DNA of 64,000 nucleotides. Source: Trichoplax sp. H2 (lineage: Eukaryota; Placozoa; Uniplacotomia; Trichoplacea). The stretch covers positions 151,874 to 215,873 of the forward strand of contig NOWV01000129.1 of the NCBI GenBank assembly GCA_003344405.1, given 5' to 3'. Shown here piece after piece: positions 40,001-52,150 of the stretch; position 1 is the first letter of the stretch; every line of letters starts with the position of its first letter. The notes under the pieces were generated by a model. That model was not told where the DNA came from and did not search any database. It saw nothing but the letters and a program-made list of their open reading frames with translations. Both the position numbers and the translations under genes were made by a program.

Positions 40001-41198
40001 TTGTATAGGATGAATAGTGTTTAAGTATAAGTCTGTTTGTAGCTGTAGCTATAAAATAAGATCGAATATTCCTATGCTAATTGTAGCCGTAAACGTTACA
40101 AAAAAAAGCATAATGCATAAAGCTAACACTCCAATCACTCTTACGCAAGACACTTTATATACCCCCTGGGGTAGGTTATTGCGTAAAGGCAGGAATGATT
40201 ATTCTTGTTCTGCAGTTTCTCAAGTAGGCTAGAGCTTGCCTTCAAAAATTTGTTACTCCTGTACTAATTATTGCGAAACTACTCGTACATTAGCCCATTG
40301 CTCTATTATAACAAATAAAGCTACGACAGGGCATTAAAAGTATTTATTTGTAGTTACAATTCTACTATTTTCTAACGAAGTTGGTACTCCGGTCGGGGTC
40401 TCACACATTAATCAAAATACCGCACTTACAATTTTCTCGCACTTTTTTACTTCGTCATCATCATTACTTTGCAAACTTATAACCTAGTCATTGCGTTCGC
40501 AAGAATTTATATCTGACCTCGATCTATGGCGTTGGAATCATATATCGAAGCTATACGTATAGTACAATATGTAAACTCTGTATAGTATTACAGTATTCAT
40601 TTATATTTCACAATCATAATAATACCGCCGTGTTGCCGTACAATTATCTTTCATGCACAGCTTACTGTATGACGATATTTAATATTAATTTTACCTTTAC
40701 TACTGTATGAGTTTAACCTAACACAGAGCAACGATTTGCTGACATGGTAACAACGAAATAAAGTTGTAAGATAAAGTCAACTCTTAGCTTTAACAAAGGA
40801 TTTATAGTCAATTATGATAATTGCATGCTAAATTGCAATGCTGTTTCTGTACCGATATTATTCATATTACTATACCTTTATCTAACAGGTAACTTTCTGG
40901 CCAATGTATACAATTTTAATTTAACTTGCTATTATAGCTCAATTTAGCAGTTTTAATAATTAAATCACCCTGCTAATTTTAATCATGAATAATCTCTAAT
41001 ATGCACTGAAAACACTTCCATTACTTAAGAAATTAATAAATCATGTTATGAGTTATGGACATATATACTAATCGCGGATACGAATGTTGGAAGTATACTG
41101 ACAGGCAACTTTGGGGAACTTAGTAGTTCTTTCTAAGCTCTTTCTAGTTACTGTATTCGGTTATGAGTACACCGACTAAATTTATTGTATTTATACTC

Positions 41199-41614
41199 TG
41201 TAAGACAGTGTAATATTGTATTCTAAGTTGATGATATATTTAGTAATGTCTACTGTAGGTGTTGTGTTCAACATATGATAGATATTCTCGTTAGAGACTT
41301 AATTATTAAATATAGCTAGCTTAGTAGCTGTATTCCTTTTGAAGAGGAGCGCTACAGTGCTTACACTAGAGCTTCACACGAAAGGTGTAAACTAGCCTGT
41401 ATTTGAGATCCTAATACTGAAGTGTGTAGTAAGTAAGGTGTTAAGACTGTAAACGCAGAAAAGTATAAAAGGGAGTAGTTTAGTAAAGTAAGATAGTACT
41501 TTCTCGTTAGAGGTCCTCAGCTAATCGATTACATTGTACCTTCGTAAACGAAGTTTTGTTCAATAAATCTTAATTTTCTAAAGTTTTGAAGATTCTTGAT
41601 CTATCAACCTCACA
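41199..41614 (+). mobile_element. Solo LTR, copy 3 (TSD TACTC)
   Basis: A 416-bp full-length copy of the LTR at 9220-9613 in the same orientation, with TG..CA ends (TGTAAGACAG to AACCTCACA). It is flanked by the perfect duplication TACTC (41194-41198 and 41615-41619). It keeps a TATA-like box (gtataaaaggg near 41464) and AATAAA (41562-41567). It carries short internal indels relative to copy 1, such as 'tgtgtagtaagtaaggtgttaag', also present in copy 2. Confidence 0.92.
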
Positions 41615-42995
41615 TACTCGTATTCTACACTTGGTAGACGGTAAACTGCTATTGCTGTTACTTTGATAAAAAGTTCGAGTAAGTTTAATTTACGTTAATT
41701 TGTTAAGATTCTTTAATAATGCTAGATGATATTAACCGATTTTACTAATTTGAAGGTAGAATGAATTCTCATTGAGGACTGCTGCAGTTTTTATAGAGTT
41801 TTCGACAATTCTCTCTCTATAATTACACGTCTTTGCGTCGCTACACAATTATTTGACTTAATGGTACTTAGCTTAGAAAGTATATTTTACATATATTGCT
41901 TGGCTAGAGCTCGAATTCTAATCGAACTGTAAAACTTAATCATGTGGCAGTCCGGTGTATAGAATAACTCTACATGTTCACAAATATCTGAATTCTAGCA
42001 TCAGTTCTTTTGCATAGAGGTAATGAATGTAAATTTATTGCATAGAAGTAAATGGAAGTAAATCTAAAATTAATTAGACAGTTAATTATTTCGATTTATT
42101 CGACTGGCAGAATTAAAGAAATATCGAATAAGATAAGTATTACCCGTATTATAGAATGCAGGTTATGAAGTTTGCAGAATCAATGCTGATCAGCACAAAA
42201 TCATTCAACTATTAAAATGAAGTAGAAATTTAGCCTAATTTTATTTATTTTGCATATATTATCCATAGCATTCTTGACCCTAGAATTTTTGAAATTAGTA
42301 AGATTCCATAGAATATTCTCTATCTATTCATAGGATAATCATCATATGTCTTTGAAATATTGTTATGTGCCAGAGATAAATCAAAGTCGAGAATCTAAAG
42401 TTCGAGTACGCAATCATAACATGTTTTTGATGCTAAAAGTATACGCAACGATATGGTCAATTTATGAATAAGATCGATATCTACACGATAAGAATCGATT
42501 GTGATATCAAGAGTCAAGCTTAATATAGATTCTCTGCGTAAAATATATCGCATGCATAATTTTGTAGAATACATAAGAGATTAAATTGTGGTAATAGAAT
42601 TAATTGACATATCGATAATTACTGTAACTGTTAGTAGCAAATGCTATGAACTTGCAAAGAAATTGTAAAATCAAATAAAATGTATATTTAGAGATCCATG
42701 AATTAAAAATAACATCACTAATATAAATATAATCTTTAAACTATAGTCAAAAGGTTAAATAGACTTTCTGAAGTTATATATTAAAAACACTGCGTTGTTA
42801 TATTAATATGAAAGAGGTGAAAATAGTTTGACAAATAAGTCAAGTACAAATTTGTCATAGTAAGGTAAAAATATCAGATTACGACCGCAATTTACTTTAT
42901 TCATTTTAGAACAGTTTCGATTGAGTTAAACCTCTTGCTATAGCTTTGTATAAGATTATACTGAAATAATAGGTCAACCACTATAACGAAGAGAA

Positions 42996-43873
42996 ATGAT
43001 GTATAGATTATTCTCATTGCTGTTAATATGCTGTATGATGCCTATCTCTATACAAATGGTAAGACTATTAATAGATTGAAATCACTTCTGTTCATTTATT
43101 TACTGTTCATCGCATGCTGTAAATCAATATCGGACGTACGAGTATACATCTCTATGATTCCAATTAAATAATGTTGCAATTATTGTATTTAGACAATTAA
43201 GCCTAAATCTTGTCTACAAGCTAAAGAATTAAAAGGCGCTAGCAATAATGGTTTCTATGTGATATACGATAGTCTCAATAGACCATTTACTACATTTTGT
43301 GATTTTAATTCTGATGTTGGATTTGTTTGGACACTTATTGAATCGTTATCGTTAGCTAATGCTAAGAAGTCCAAATATCGTAAAAGTTTCTATTACGATG
43401 TTTCAACAAGCGGTTGTTCTATTAACTGGTCAGAATTTCGATTATGTAAATCAGTTATGAAATCGATTGCAGATGCACGAGGATCGACGCATTTTAGGGC
43501 AACATGTAATTTCAATATAGAAGATATTAAAGGAATTAATAATCATCGAGACTATCTACGAGTATCATTTTGTAATTATCCGAATTTCTTTAAAAATGTT
43601 GCTGCTCATTTTTGTACAAAAATGGACTATGTTAATATTCGAGGTCATACATGTCGACAGTGTAGTATACCGCTATATGATGGTGGAAGCAGCTACCACA
43701 TTTTACTTCAAGTCGATCACGCGAAAAATATCTGTGATAAATGGGTAGTTCCAAATACAGTCGTACACGATTTCGCTTTCGGGGATTACAGGTATATGAA
43801 TTCTAAATTTACATGCGCAAATTCATCTACTTCTATTACAAATTGGTGGATAGGCGGTGCGTATATCTCGTAA
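42996..43873 (+). CDS. Secreted fibrinogen-related (FReD-like) protein, two exons, paralogue
   Basis: Exon 1 (42996-43058) encodes the signal peptide (MMYRLFSLLLICCMMPISIQ). Exon 2 (43193-43873) follows in phase 0 after 'ttgtatttag'. Total 247 aa, one residue longer than the paralogue at 36848-37702, with the same intron position directly after the signal peptide. Shared landmarks: KSCLQAKE, TFCDFNSDVGFVWTLIES, SVMKSIADARGSTHFRATCNF, DYLRVSFCNYPNFFKNV, HTCRQCSIPLYDGG, FGDYRYMNSKFTC and NWWIGGAYIS. Two extra cysteines (SGCSINW and RLCKS) are absent from the paralogue, which suggests an added disulphide. An alternative start one codon later is possible because the first two codons are both ATG. 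Extracellular; ligand unknown. Confidence 0.85.
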
Positions 43874-44735
43874 TATGAATTTTCTTAGTCCTTCAAGGAA
43901 ACGTTAAGATTTAGACATAAATATACATTGAAACTGTATTTGAATTTACCATGGAAGAAGTTCTTACTGTAATAAATAGCTATGCAAAGTTTGATTAAAG
44001 ACGCATTAGAAGTGATTGATGGCTGTGCTAAAGAATGCTTAATTAATCAATGTATTTGACATAATTCTTACGTGCGCCATATTAGAACTAGACTCGTTGA
44101 TGTCGTATTTATGAAAATTTTTTAGAGGTAATTACTGATTTATAAGCTGTCCTTACTGATTGTTAAATATAAGTATTCCCTTTTATAATAATATGCATCA
44201 GTAACTAGAATGTTTTTTGAAAATGATTATTTATCGTATATAAACCTATATATTTTTTGTTTGCTGTTAGTAAGTACTTCTATATAGTTTAAGTCGTTAT
44301 ATGGAGAACTCTTTCGTAATGATCTCATTATAAGATTACTTAACAATTTTAGATACTTGATTATGCGGTAAATCACATACAGTGTATAACTATGTATCAT
44401 TTCACTTTAATCACCTGTACTGTACTACTGTACGTAGCTTATTTAATTTACTTAAGAGTATGTTACATACTTGCAAAACGGCATATTGTATTTCCTCTGT
44501 TTCCTCTATTTTGCAGCAAATTTACTCAGCATACATCTACTCGTATGCAACTAAACACTGTTCAGTGCATTGTAACATGACAGGATTATAATCATGCATA
44601 TACAATTTTACGATCTCATATACAATTCATCTATTTTCGTACAATCTAACAAACTTAGTCCTAGATATATTAGGGAATGTACTGCAGTAGCATAAATATG
44701 ATAGTTAATTAAACTATGACCATAGTAGTAGAGTA

Positions 44736-44895
44736 GTTCAACGGTGAAGTCAATTGCACGTGGACGAGGATTGACACATTTTCGTTCAACATGTAATTTT
44801 GAATGCTAGCAATAGCAAAGTAATTTGTAGGCGTCGAGACTATCTTCGACATGAATGTATACCATATTTATTTGATGAATAAGATTTTTAGAAGC
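44736..44895 (+). pseudogene. Fragment of a fibrinogen-related gene
   Basis: A short plus-strand relic in which STVKSIARGRGLTHFRSTCNF matches the SVMKSIADARGSTHFRATCNF segment of the gene ending at 43873. It is followed by a degraded match to the next segment (CGTCGAGACTATCTTCGA corresponds to HRDYLR). Stops interrupt it and the flanking thirds of the gene are missing. It is the fourth copy in the cluster. Confidence 0.75.
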
Positions 44896-47358
44896 ATCGC
44901 AATGTCTAGCATTCTCTGATAATATTACTGAAATACTTAGTTGTAAAAATTATTAGATCATTACGATACATACCATTGTTATAATAGCTTTAACTGCTTT
45001 AAAACACGACATGCAGGTTGATGTTATGGATCAGAATCTTGAATCTGCTTACAAAAATGCATGCATGATGCTAAAATTTTGATCGAGCAAAATGTAATTG
45101 CCTAATTATTCCTAAGTAATTACACCTATTTGTCAAATCTGTTTTTGATGATTAGTAAATTTAAAGCTTGCAAGCTTTTCAAGTTACTTGTAACCTTAAG
45201 TGAAGCTTCTAGGATTAAAGCGAATTGGTTTTGTGGTGATTAATCATCAGAAAGTCTAACACAGCTACGAAGGTTCATGGAGAATATACATTGCGTAAAA
45301 ACATAAGTGGTAATTTTCTGCCCACCGCAATTCTCTATGAATGCTAGAACTAACATGTTGCAAAGATGAAATACGAGAATAAAGTATGAGAATATAATTG
45401 CTACTAGAAGGAAATACGAATTTATTACAGCTTTTTTTATCAGAAACTTGTTCAACTTGAAATAGACCATGTTGATAAAATGTCTTATAATTATGGATAT
45501 AGTATACGAACTCCAAACTAACGGAGTCACTATTGATTCATTTGCCTAGCATTTGTAATATTGAGCGTTTAGGAAGAGTTGTCGGAAAAGATCATTTAAA
45601 AGCTGTTGAGGTTTAACGTAGTACTGGCAAGAATACACTAGGCATATGTAAAATTATTACTGCGGTTGATTGCATGCACTGTATCTGTTTATCATATACT
45701 AAGCTCTCAATAAAATACTAAAATAGACAAGTATCTTTACTGCTTGCCCAGTATTTTTCTAATTTCAGTATAAACAATGATTAAATTCAAATGAGAACAC
45801 AACACTATAATATTGTCTCCGACCTCAATAAATTGAAAATAGTAAACATGGATCAACATATTTTATTTGAAGAAAGGGCTAAGGCAATTTAAAATGACAT
45901 CAGGTATTTACACAATTTCAATAATCAGTAATACAATGTTATCTATTTATAATAGCTTAAAATACTGCTTGATAATATTTTTCGCTAATGACAGAATTAA
46001 ATTAATAAGTTATTGTTAGCAGAAATAAATCTACCTTTCAGATTATTCTTAAAGTTAAAAGAGTCAAAAATCAAGGTAAGTATGTAGCTAATGAGATCCC
46101 TTTAATATTCTGATTTTTTCTGGTTGATTAAGTCAGACAATTCTCCTTATCGGTGCAATGCAACGTTGAAAATGTAGCCATGCTTTAAGATATTATCATA
46201 GAACATAGAATACAACTTTGATAGGATATCGGACTAAGAGGAAATGGTAAGCAGTTTCTATTTTGGATTTATTTACTTCATAGTAACAAGATAATTGCGT
46301 TATATATTTAACACATGTTGGAACTAGCCGCTAAAGAGGACTTAATGATTAAACCAATTGGATACTACATTAGATAATGGCTCAATATTGAATTAGTTAC
46401 TTCTCAGTCGATGATTATGAATGTTAGTTTCGTATTCCTGCAGCTTAATTCAAGTAGTAAGTCATATAAATAGAATAAAAAGTTAGGCAACGCTCTAAGT
46501 TAAGATACTAGATGCTTAAATAGTTAGACAAAAATCTCGTATTACAATAGTAGGTACATTATTTTAAACGAAATAAAGTGAGATAAATAAGTTCGGAATA
46601 TTTCAAATAATAAGGATGCTAGAAAAAAATTTGTTGTAGTTTATCAGGTTTTTCTTACTCTAATAACTCATTTTGTTTGAGGGAAAAGTGTCTATGCTTT
46701 AATTTTATTCAAGTGAGTTTGAAAAATCTTTATGTATTTAATTTGAAAGTGACACGCAAATCATCATTGTAAATGCAATGATTCATATGGAGAAGATTAC
46801 ATTAGTCGCAGTAATTTTTTCTTATCTTAGGAAAACGAACTAGAATATCGAAAGTAATTTATACTGTTAACAATCAATAGTTCTTCAATTTATTATCTAA
46901 GGTTATTAATATCTATTCCTTTACATAATGCAAGGCATAATCTATTTTATTAGGGTAATGGTTAAAAGTTGTATTTTGAACGAACTGTCATAGAAAGGGT
47001 TTGCGTACGGATCATTAATTAAGATTTTCTTAGCTATTTAGTAACTAGCAGATAATAGTTGTATTCCCCAATTTCTTAGGTAGTAGAGTTAATACGGAGA
47101 AAATGGATGAAAAAGATTTTTTACTTAGCTAGCTAGACTAATTCTTTCATAATTTATATTGAATTAATCCACTAGCGTTACTATGAAAATTTATAATAGT
47201 AGTCTTATTAATGAACTGGAAAGGGTATAAATATTTTGTCTAGCGCCTTTAATTGTGGATTAAATCGAAACTATTACATGTAGATCTAGCTATCCACGTT
47301 CACATAAACTAAATCCTGTAAACACCGGAAAATTTATTAAAATATCCATAAAACTTAC
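44896..47358. other. Region downstream of the kinase-like exons
   Basis: No gene securely identified. The 3' exons of the minus-strand kinase-like gene should lie here, since its last found exon ends in a good donor at 47358, but I could not place them. ORFs at 45240-45530 (two overlapping minus frames) have no supporting signals. Confidence 0.4.
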
Positions 47359-48910
47359 CCAATCTTGAGCTGTCTTCCAATCACTACTACTGTAGGATGT
47401 TGCGACATTATTGATATGTAAACTATTATCAGTGGTTGCCATATCCTCTAGTATTTTGAACTTGCAATACGCAAGTAGTTCATCACACAACTGCTTCATG
47501 TTGCTATAATCATTCATCTGTAAATCAGCAAAATTTGGATATGGCATAGCATCATCGAATATTTGTGTAGATGAAAAGTCACCTAAAAGAGCAGTAATTT
47601 TCTTTCCCTGTTCATAAATATATATATGGAGACCGTAAGTATTTTTAATACATACTGAAATTTTGAAAAAGTAGCTATAGCATACGTATATACATCTGTG
47701 CTTGAAAATATTTGGTATAATGTTTGATATCTACTTGACTATCTGGAACTTGCTACATTATCCTTATTGTCAGTACTACAATAGCATAACTCATCAAAGT
47801 AAATGCAATTACGCGCCAAGTGTGAATTAAACAATAGCTTGGACGAATTTACACATAAGGAATACATAAGTATTCTAACTACGTATCATGCCTTGTTGAT
47901 TTATCTAAACTTCAAATAGAGATAACTAAATTTTATGCCTTACTTACATAATAATTTAGAGGAATACAGTTTCAGGATATGATCTTAATACGTATTATTA
48001 TTAAAACATGAATCTCTAAATTTACTAAAACCGTGTTGTATAATGTCATAATGCTTTCATCAAAATATGTTTTAGGTCTAGGATCAATTAAACTTCATTA
48101 GGTGCATTACTTGACAAAAAAGATCTTGTACGTTTGATTTCTTCTAGTTTACAATAATTACCATTTAGATTCTTGAGATAACTGAAGGCAACGCATTTAA
48201 CAACAATACACTCTTAATTTCTGATTGTTGATCCTAATTGAACTATTCTATTGTTATCGGGTTGCATATGTTAAAATTTTTATCATTCGCATGGTTACTT
48301 AAAACTACTGATTTGAATACCTGGCTCAGTAGTGCTATGAATATAGCGTCCATATGGATATTGCCGTAGATAATTGAATGAAATTTCAATGAATTGAAAG
48401 CAACCTCAATATCCTTAACGATTTGGATAACACTTTCTGGCGTTAAAAAATCGGATTGACTGGAGATTAAGTCACTTAATATTCCTATATCTTCGCCAGG
48501 TAATGCGTAACATATCAATCTACAAAGTAATGGATAATTGTTCTGTCATCAGGCTAATAATATATAAACCGATGATTTTTTTATTATTGTCATTGTATGA
48601 ATATTGTAACATAAATCGTTCGATTTATGATGAATTGTTAGTACTTTAAGATTGCAGCATAAGTTTCCATATCTTACAATCTATTGTGTATTTCTGCTCC
48701 GAATCTTTCACCACCTTGTATTTTATATTTATTACCACCTTCAAACCAAATGCATTCCACAATATTACTTATATGCCAATTTCGTAGTGCGATATCATAA
48801 TAAAACTGTTTTTCCTTTTCCCATAAATTTCTATCTTTTCTATCGTAGCATTTAAGCCATCCAAGTTTACAATTCTTATGGCTTCGGTCAATCAGTCTTA
48901 ATTTGAAGTT
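47359..48910 (-). CDS. Protein-kinase-fold protein, catalytic loop degenerate (pseudokinase), partial
   Basis: Three exons on the minus strand join in phase: 48910-48678, 48519-48321, 47607-47359. The first gives an N-lobe: a possible beta-3 lysine in GWLKCYDRK, then an alpha-C-like helix (WEKEKQFYYDIALRN) and HISNIVEC, the place of the HPNIV motif. The second starts LICYALPGEDIGIL, the hinge (compare LVxEYxPGGDL), and continues through KDIEVAFNSLKF to IIYGNIHMDAIFI, where HRDxKPxNxxx is expected; Asp, Lys and Asn are all replaced. The third opens ITALLGDFSST at the DFG position, with Asp kept but Gly changed to Ser. Loss of the catalytic Asp and loop Lys/Asn points to a pseudokinase with a scaffolding or allosteric role. 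The 3' exons are not found. An exon at about 50417-50484 may lie upstream. Family unknown. Confidence 0.72.
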
Positions 48911-51900
48911 CTAAAATCAGCAATAAACTAGAAAATTATTATAAGCATGTGGTAACTTGTCAATAGTAATACAAGTAAGCAATACTGAGTTGCCTACTAT
49001 ATCAATAGGTAGAATATAAAGAGATCAAATTTAATTTAACAATTTTGATCTATTTTTGATAATATCTTATTCAAATAAAAATTATGTTAAAGTTGTCATG
49101 ATTATCTTGATAACGTAAGAAATAATCCGATTAAACAGCAGGTTTGATCAGTATATGCTAAAGTATGTATCATTTAAGTTGGAAGTAGAATAGGTAATTT
49201 CTGCCTTATTCATACTGGTACACTTTTTAATGAATGTGAGAACTGAAAGCTTTACAACCTAGAGTAGTAGAAAAGTAACAATTTCTGCTTTTAAAAGGCT
49301 TAAAGCAATATTGACGCGTATGACACTTAAACTGAAATTTAAATGCTGCTCTAATTCTTTACGATCTTCAATAAATTGTTGTGGCTTGTTTTAATATCGA
49401 ATGGATATGTATTTGCAACTATACTGCAATGGGAATTTGAAGCTGAAGATTCGATATTTAAAATCGAAATTTCACTTTGCGTTAAGCTTAATATCGCAGT
49501 AACAATATTAATTGTTAGTAATTTGTACTACGATTCTTAATATGGTCACAATTTTGCTAATTTTTGGCTAATAAATTTAATGCTTTGTAGTGAATATACA
49601 ATATGGATGACAAGTTCATTTTTTAAATTTCCGAGAAGAAAAATTTTGTATGTGCCATAAATTCCAAAGAAATCAGGTGATTTCGGGTATAAATTAAAGT
49701 TATTTGGATAAATTTATATGTAAGGGATTGTAATTTGAGTAGACTTCAGATATTTTTTGTAGTATCCTGAGTTTAGTACTTGAGTTAAATTTTTAATTCA
49801 GTATTAAATCATCAATATGCACTACCGTAGTCTATAATAATTATGTAGTTTATTACGACTAGTTGCTCGTGCCCCTGCAAATACAGTAATTCAATGCCCG
49901 TGCTTTACGAATGGAAGCATAATAGGTCATGCGCTAGAATTTATAAGCGTATGCACCGAGTAGATCGGAAGTTCTTTTGCTAATAGTTTGCTGTAAATAC
50001 AGTTACGGTTAGTTTTATAGTAATAAAGCTTAATTTAGGTTTTAACTCCAGTTAGTCTGATTTATTGTGAACGCTTAAGAATTGACTTCGCTAAATACTT
50101 CCATTTGATCATGTAATGAGACATAAATTTTTCAAATTCTTCTTTGTAAATTAACTCGTTTTATAGAAATAATATTTATCTGAGCGATAATTATGAAGCA
50201 TAGACAGATGTACAGTTAGGTACTATTACTTAGGCAATAAAATTTCTGCATTAAGATGACTTCATCACAAATGTATATGCCACTTACATTCGCTTAAAAA
50301 GTGTGTACTAATGCTTTATTAGTGAAATTTTTGAAGATTAAAATTTTGATGCATTTCAAATTAGAGTGTTGATAACACATGTGATGTAATTTTAATTTTA
50401 ATAATTTCCAACTTACATATGTAATTTCAGTAGTAGATGAAGTTGAGATTATAGAGATTTTCTCATTTCTTAGGGATTCAGGAAAGAAGTCTAGTGAAAT
50501 TTCGCATTAAAATAGAAATATTAACTTTTTATATTTTTATCACTGTCCATAAGCAACGAAAGCTTAAGACGATGGCGTTAGGCTTAAAGTAGAGTATTAA
50601 ATACGAGTTCTTGATAGGTGCCTATTATAATTATTAATTTGATTTTATATCAATTATCCTCACAGATAAACCAGTTATCGTTTTTCATTCTGGCATAACC
50701 CTTTGACAATCCCATAATAATTAGCATAAAGTTTGATATCTCTACACTTCTAGCCTTCATCGTATAGCGCATTAGAATTAGCTTAATGACAATATAGAGC
50801 ATCATTGGTTAAACATTTGGTCTAGTAAAATTTTACATCTTAAGACAGCATGTTCGAATGTCCTTATCGCTCACTTAGTCTAATTCCAATGTAACTCAAG
50901 AAATGGAGGAGTAAATTTAATGAATAATTTGAAAGAAACAGGTTCTATAGTGAGACCTTAATTATCATCAAGTAAGATGGTGGTGCTAGATCTGAGTAGA
51001 CTAGTAGTGTCAAAGATAATTTTTTAGGTATTAGAATAGTCGAGTAAGTTGGCGAATAATTTAAGAGCGACAACTATAGCCTTGAATAAGAATGTAAGTT
51101 ATTTCTTAGGAAGGAATTCAGTCGGAGACCCAGCAGCGTATAGATTCATTTGTCTAAGTTTGCAAATATAGCATTCAAGGATTAAATTAAGCAATAGCCC
51201 ATTTTAGCTACTAATATTAAAAAGCAACTTATTGTGGAACCGTTCCATAGTAGGGAAAGGAATTATTCTTTTTACATTATTTGAAACTGGCCATAAATGT
51301 AAATCCTGCATTAAGAAAGGCTAGATTGTAAAACAGCAATACTATGGACGGTGCAAATTTTAATTACTGTTGCCCAGTATAATGTCAGTATTGATAAAAA
51401 TTATGGAAATATATTATCCAGCTACTATTTTTAGAAGGCCAAGCTAGTAAATAGATACTTAAATGAAAATAGGATTTTCAAGGGTTTTACTAGGTCCTAA
51501 TTTGAAGGGCTACATGGTAATATTGTGAGTAGTAAGATAAGATTGTATAAACGGGTATAGTAAAACTATACGACTTTATGTATTTTGGGTACCAACGGTA
51601 ATAAATCAGTTTTAGCTTGCATCTCCCACAGAGTGTATTTTGCCAGTTGTTATATCGGCAGTCCTGTTATACGACTCGGCTAGCAGCACAATGTATATTA
51701 CAAGATAATGGTTATATACCTGTGTTAGTACAAGTTACATAGCAATGAAGCGTATCGATTAACAGTAAATCTAAATCTTTATCCGCCTTAATCTACATTT
51801 CTAATAATAAATCACAAAGATATCTATCCATAGAACACTGTAGCAATCTTATACGTTAGTTTAATAGATTTTTGACTAAGGTGTATGACACTACTGAATA

Positions 51901-52150
51901 TTTCGAAACTAGGAATATCTAATATATGGCAAGAACTGTTCATCATCTCTATTATTAGTTCAGAAAATAAATCATAATTTACTGCGTTATTACGCTGCCT
52001 AATTTTTAGAAGTTATGGAAATATTGTTAATCACAGTGTTTCAGTGATACTGTAATAAAGCGATTTTGTAGACTACAGCTCAAAGTGCCTACTGATTGTA
52101 GGCCTTTTCGAAGGGTAGTTCTTTGGCATTAAAATAGCAGTACTGCAATT
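48911..52150. other. Sparse region with one weak exon candidate
   Basis: On the minus strand, about 50484-50417 is open from an acceptor-like 'ttcactag' to a strong GTAAGTTGG donor and reads DFFPESLRNEKISIIS and then TSSTTEITY. It ends in phase 0, matching the phase-0 start of the kinase-like exon at 48910, so it may be a 5' exon of that gene. A second block at about 50664-50740 ends in GTGAGG and has two competing frames. Nothing else supported. The unfound terminal exon of the LGR gene may also lie near 52 kb. Confidence 0.3.

Larger units (their letters stand above)
37703..42995. other. Repeat-rich intergenic stretch
   Basis: Between the two intact fibrinogen-related genes. Holds the dispersed repeat block (38331-40000) and solo LTR copy 3. 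An 8-bp inverted repeat TTACGCAA/TTGCGTAA lies at about 40141-40188. No gene supported; the 71-codon ORF at 40017 is unconvincing. Confidence 0.45.

Noticed and set aside
44382-44591. Two overlapping 62-69 codon plus-strand ORFs
   Set aside because: No splice context, no motif; sit between the intact and fragmentary fibrinogen-related copies in AT-rich DNA.
45240-45530. Two overlapping minus-strand ORFs of 83-96 codons
   Set aside because: Overlapping frames, no recognisable domain and no acceptor or donor that links them to the kinase-like gene.
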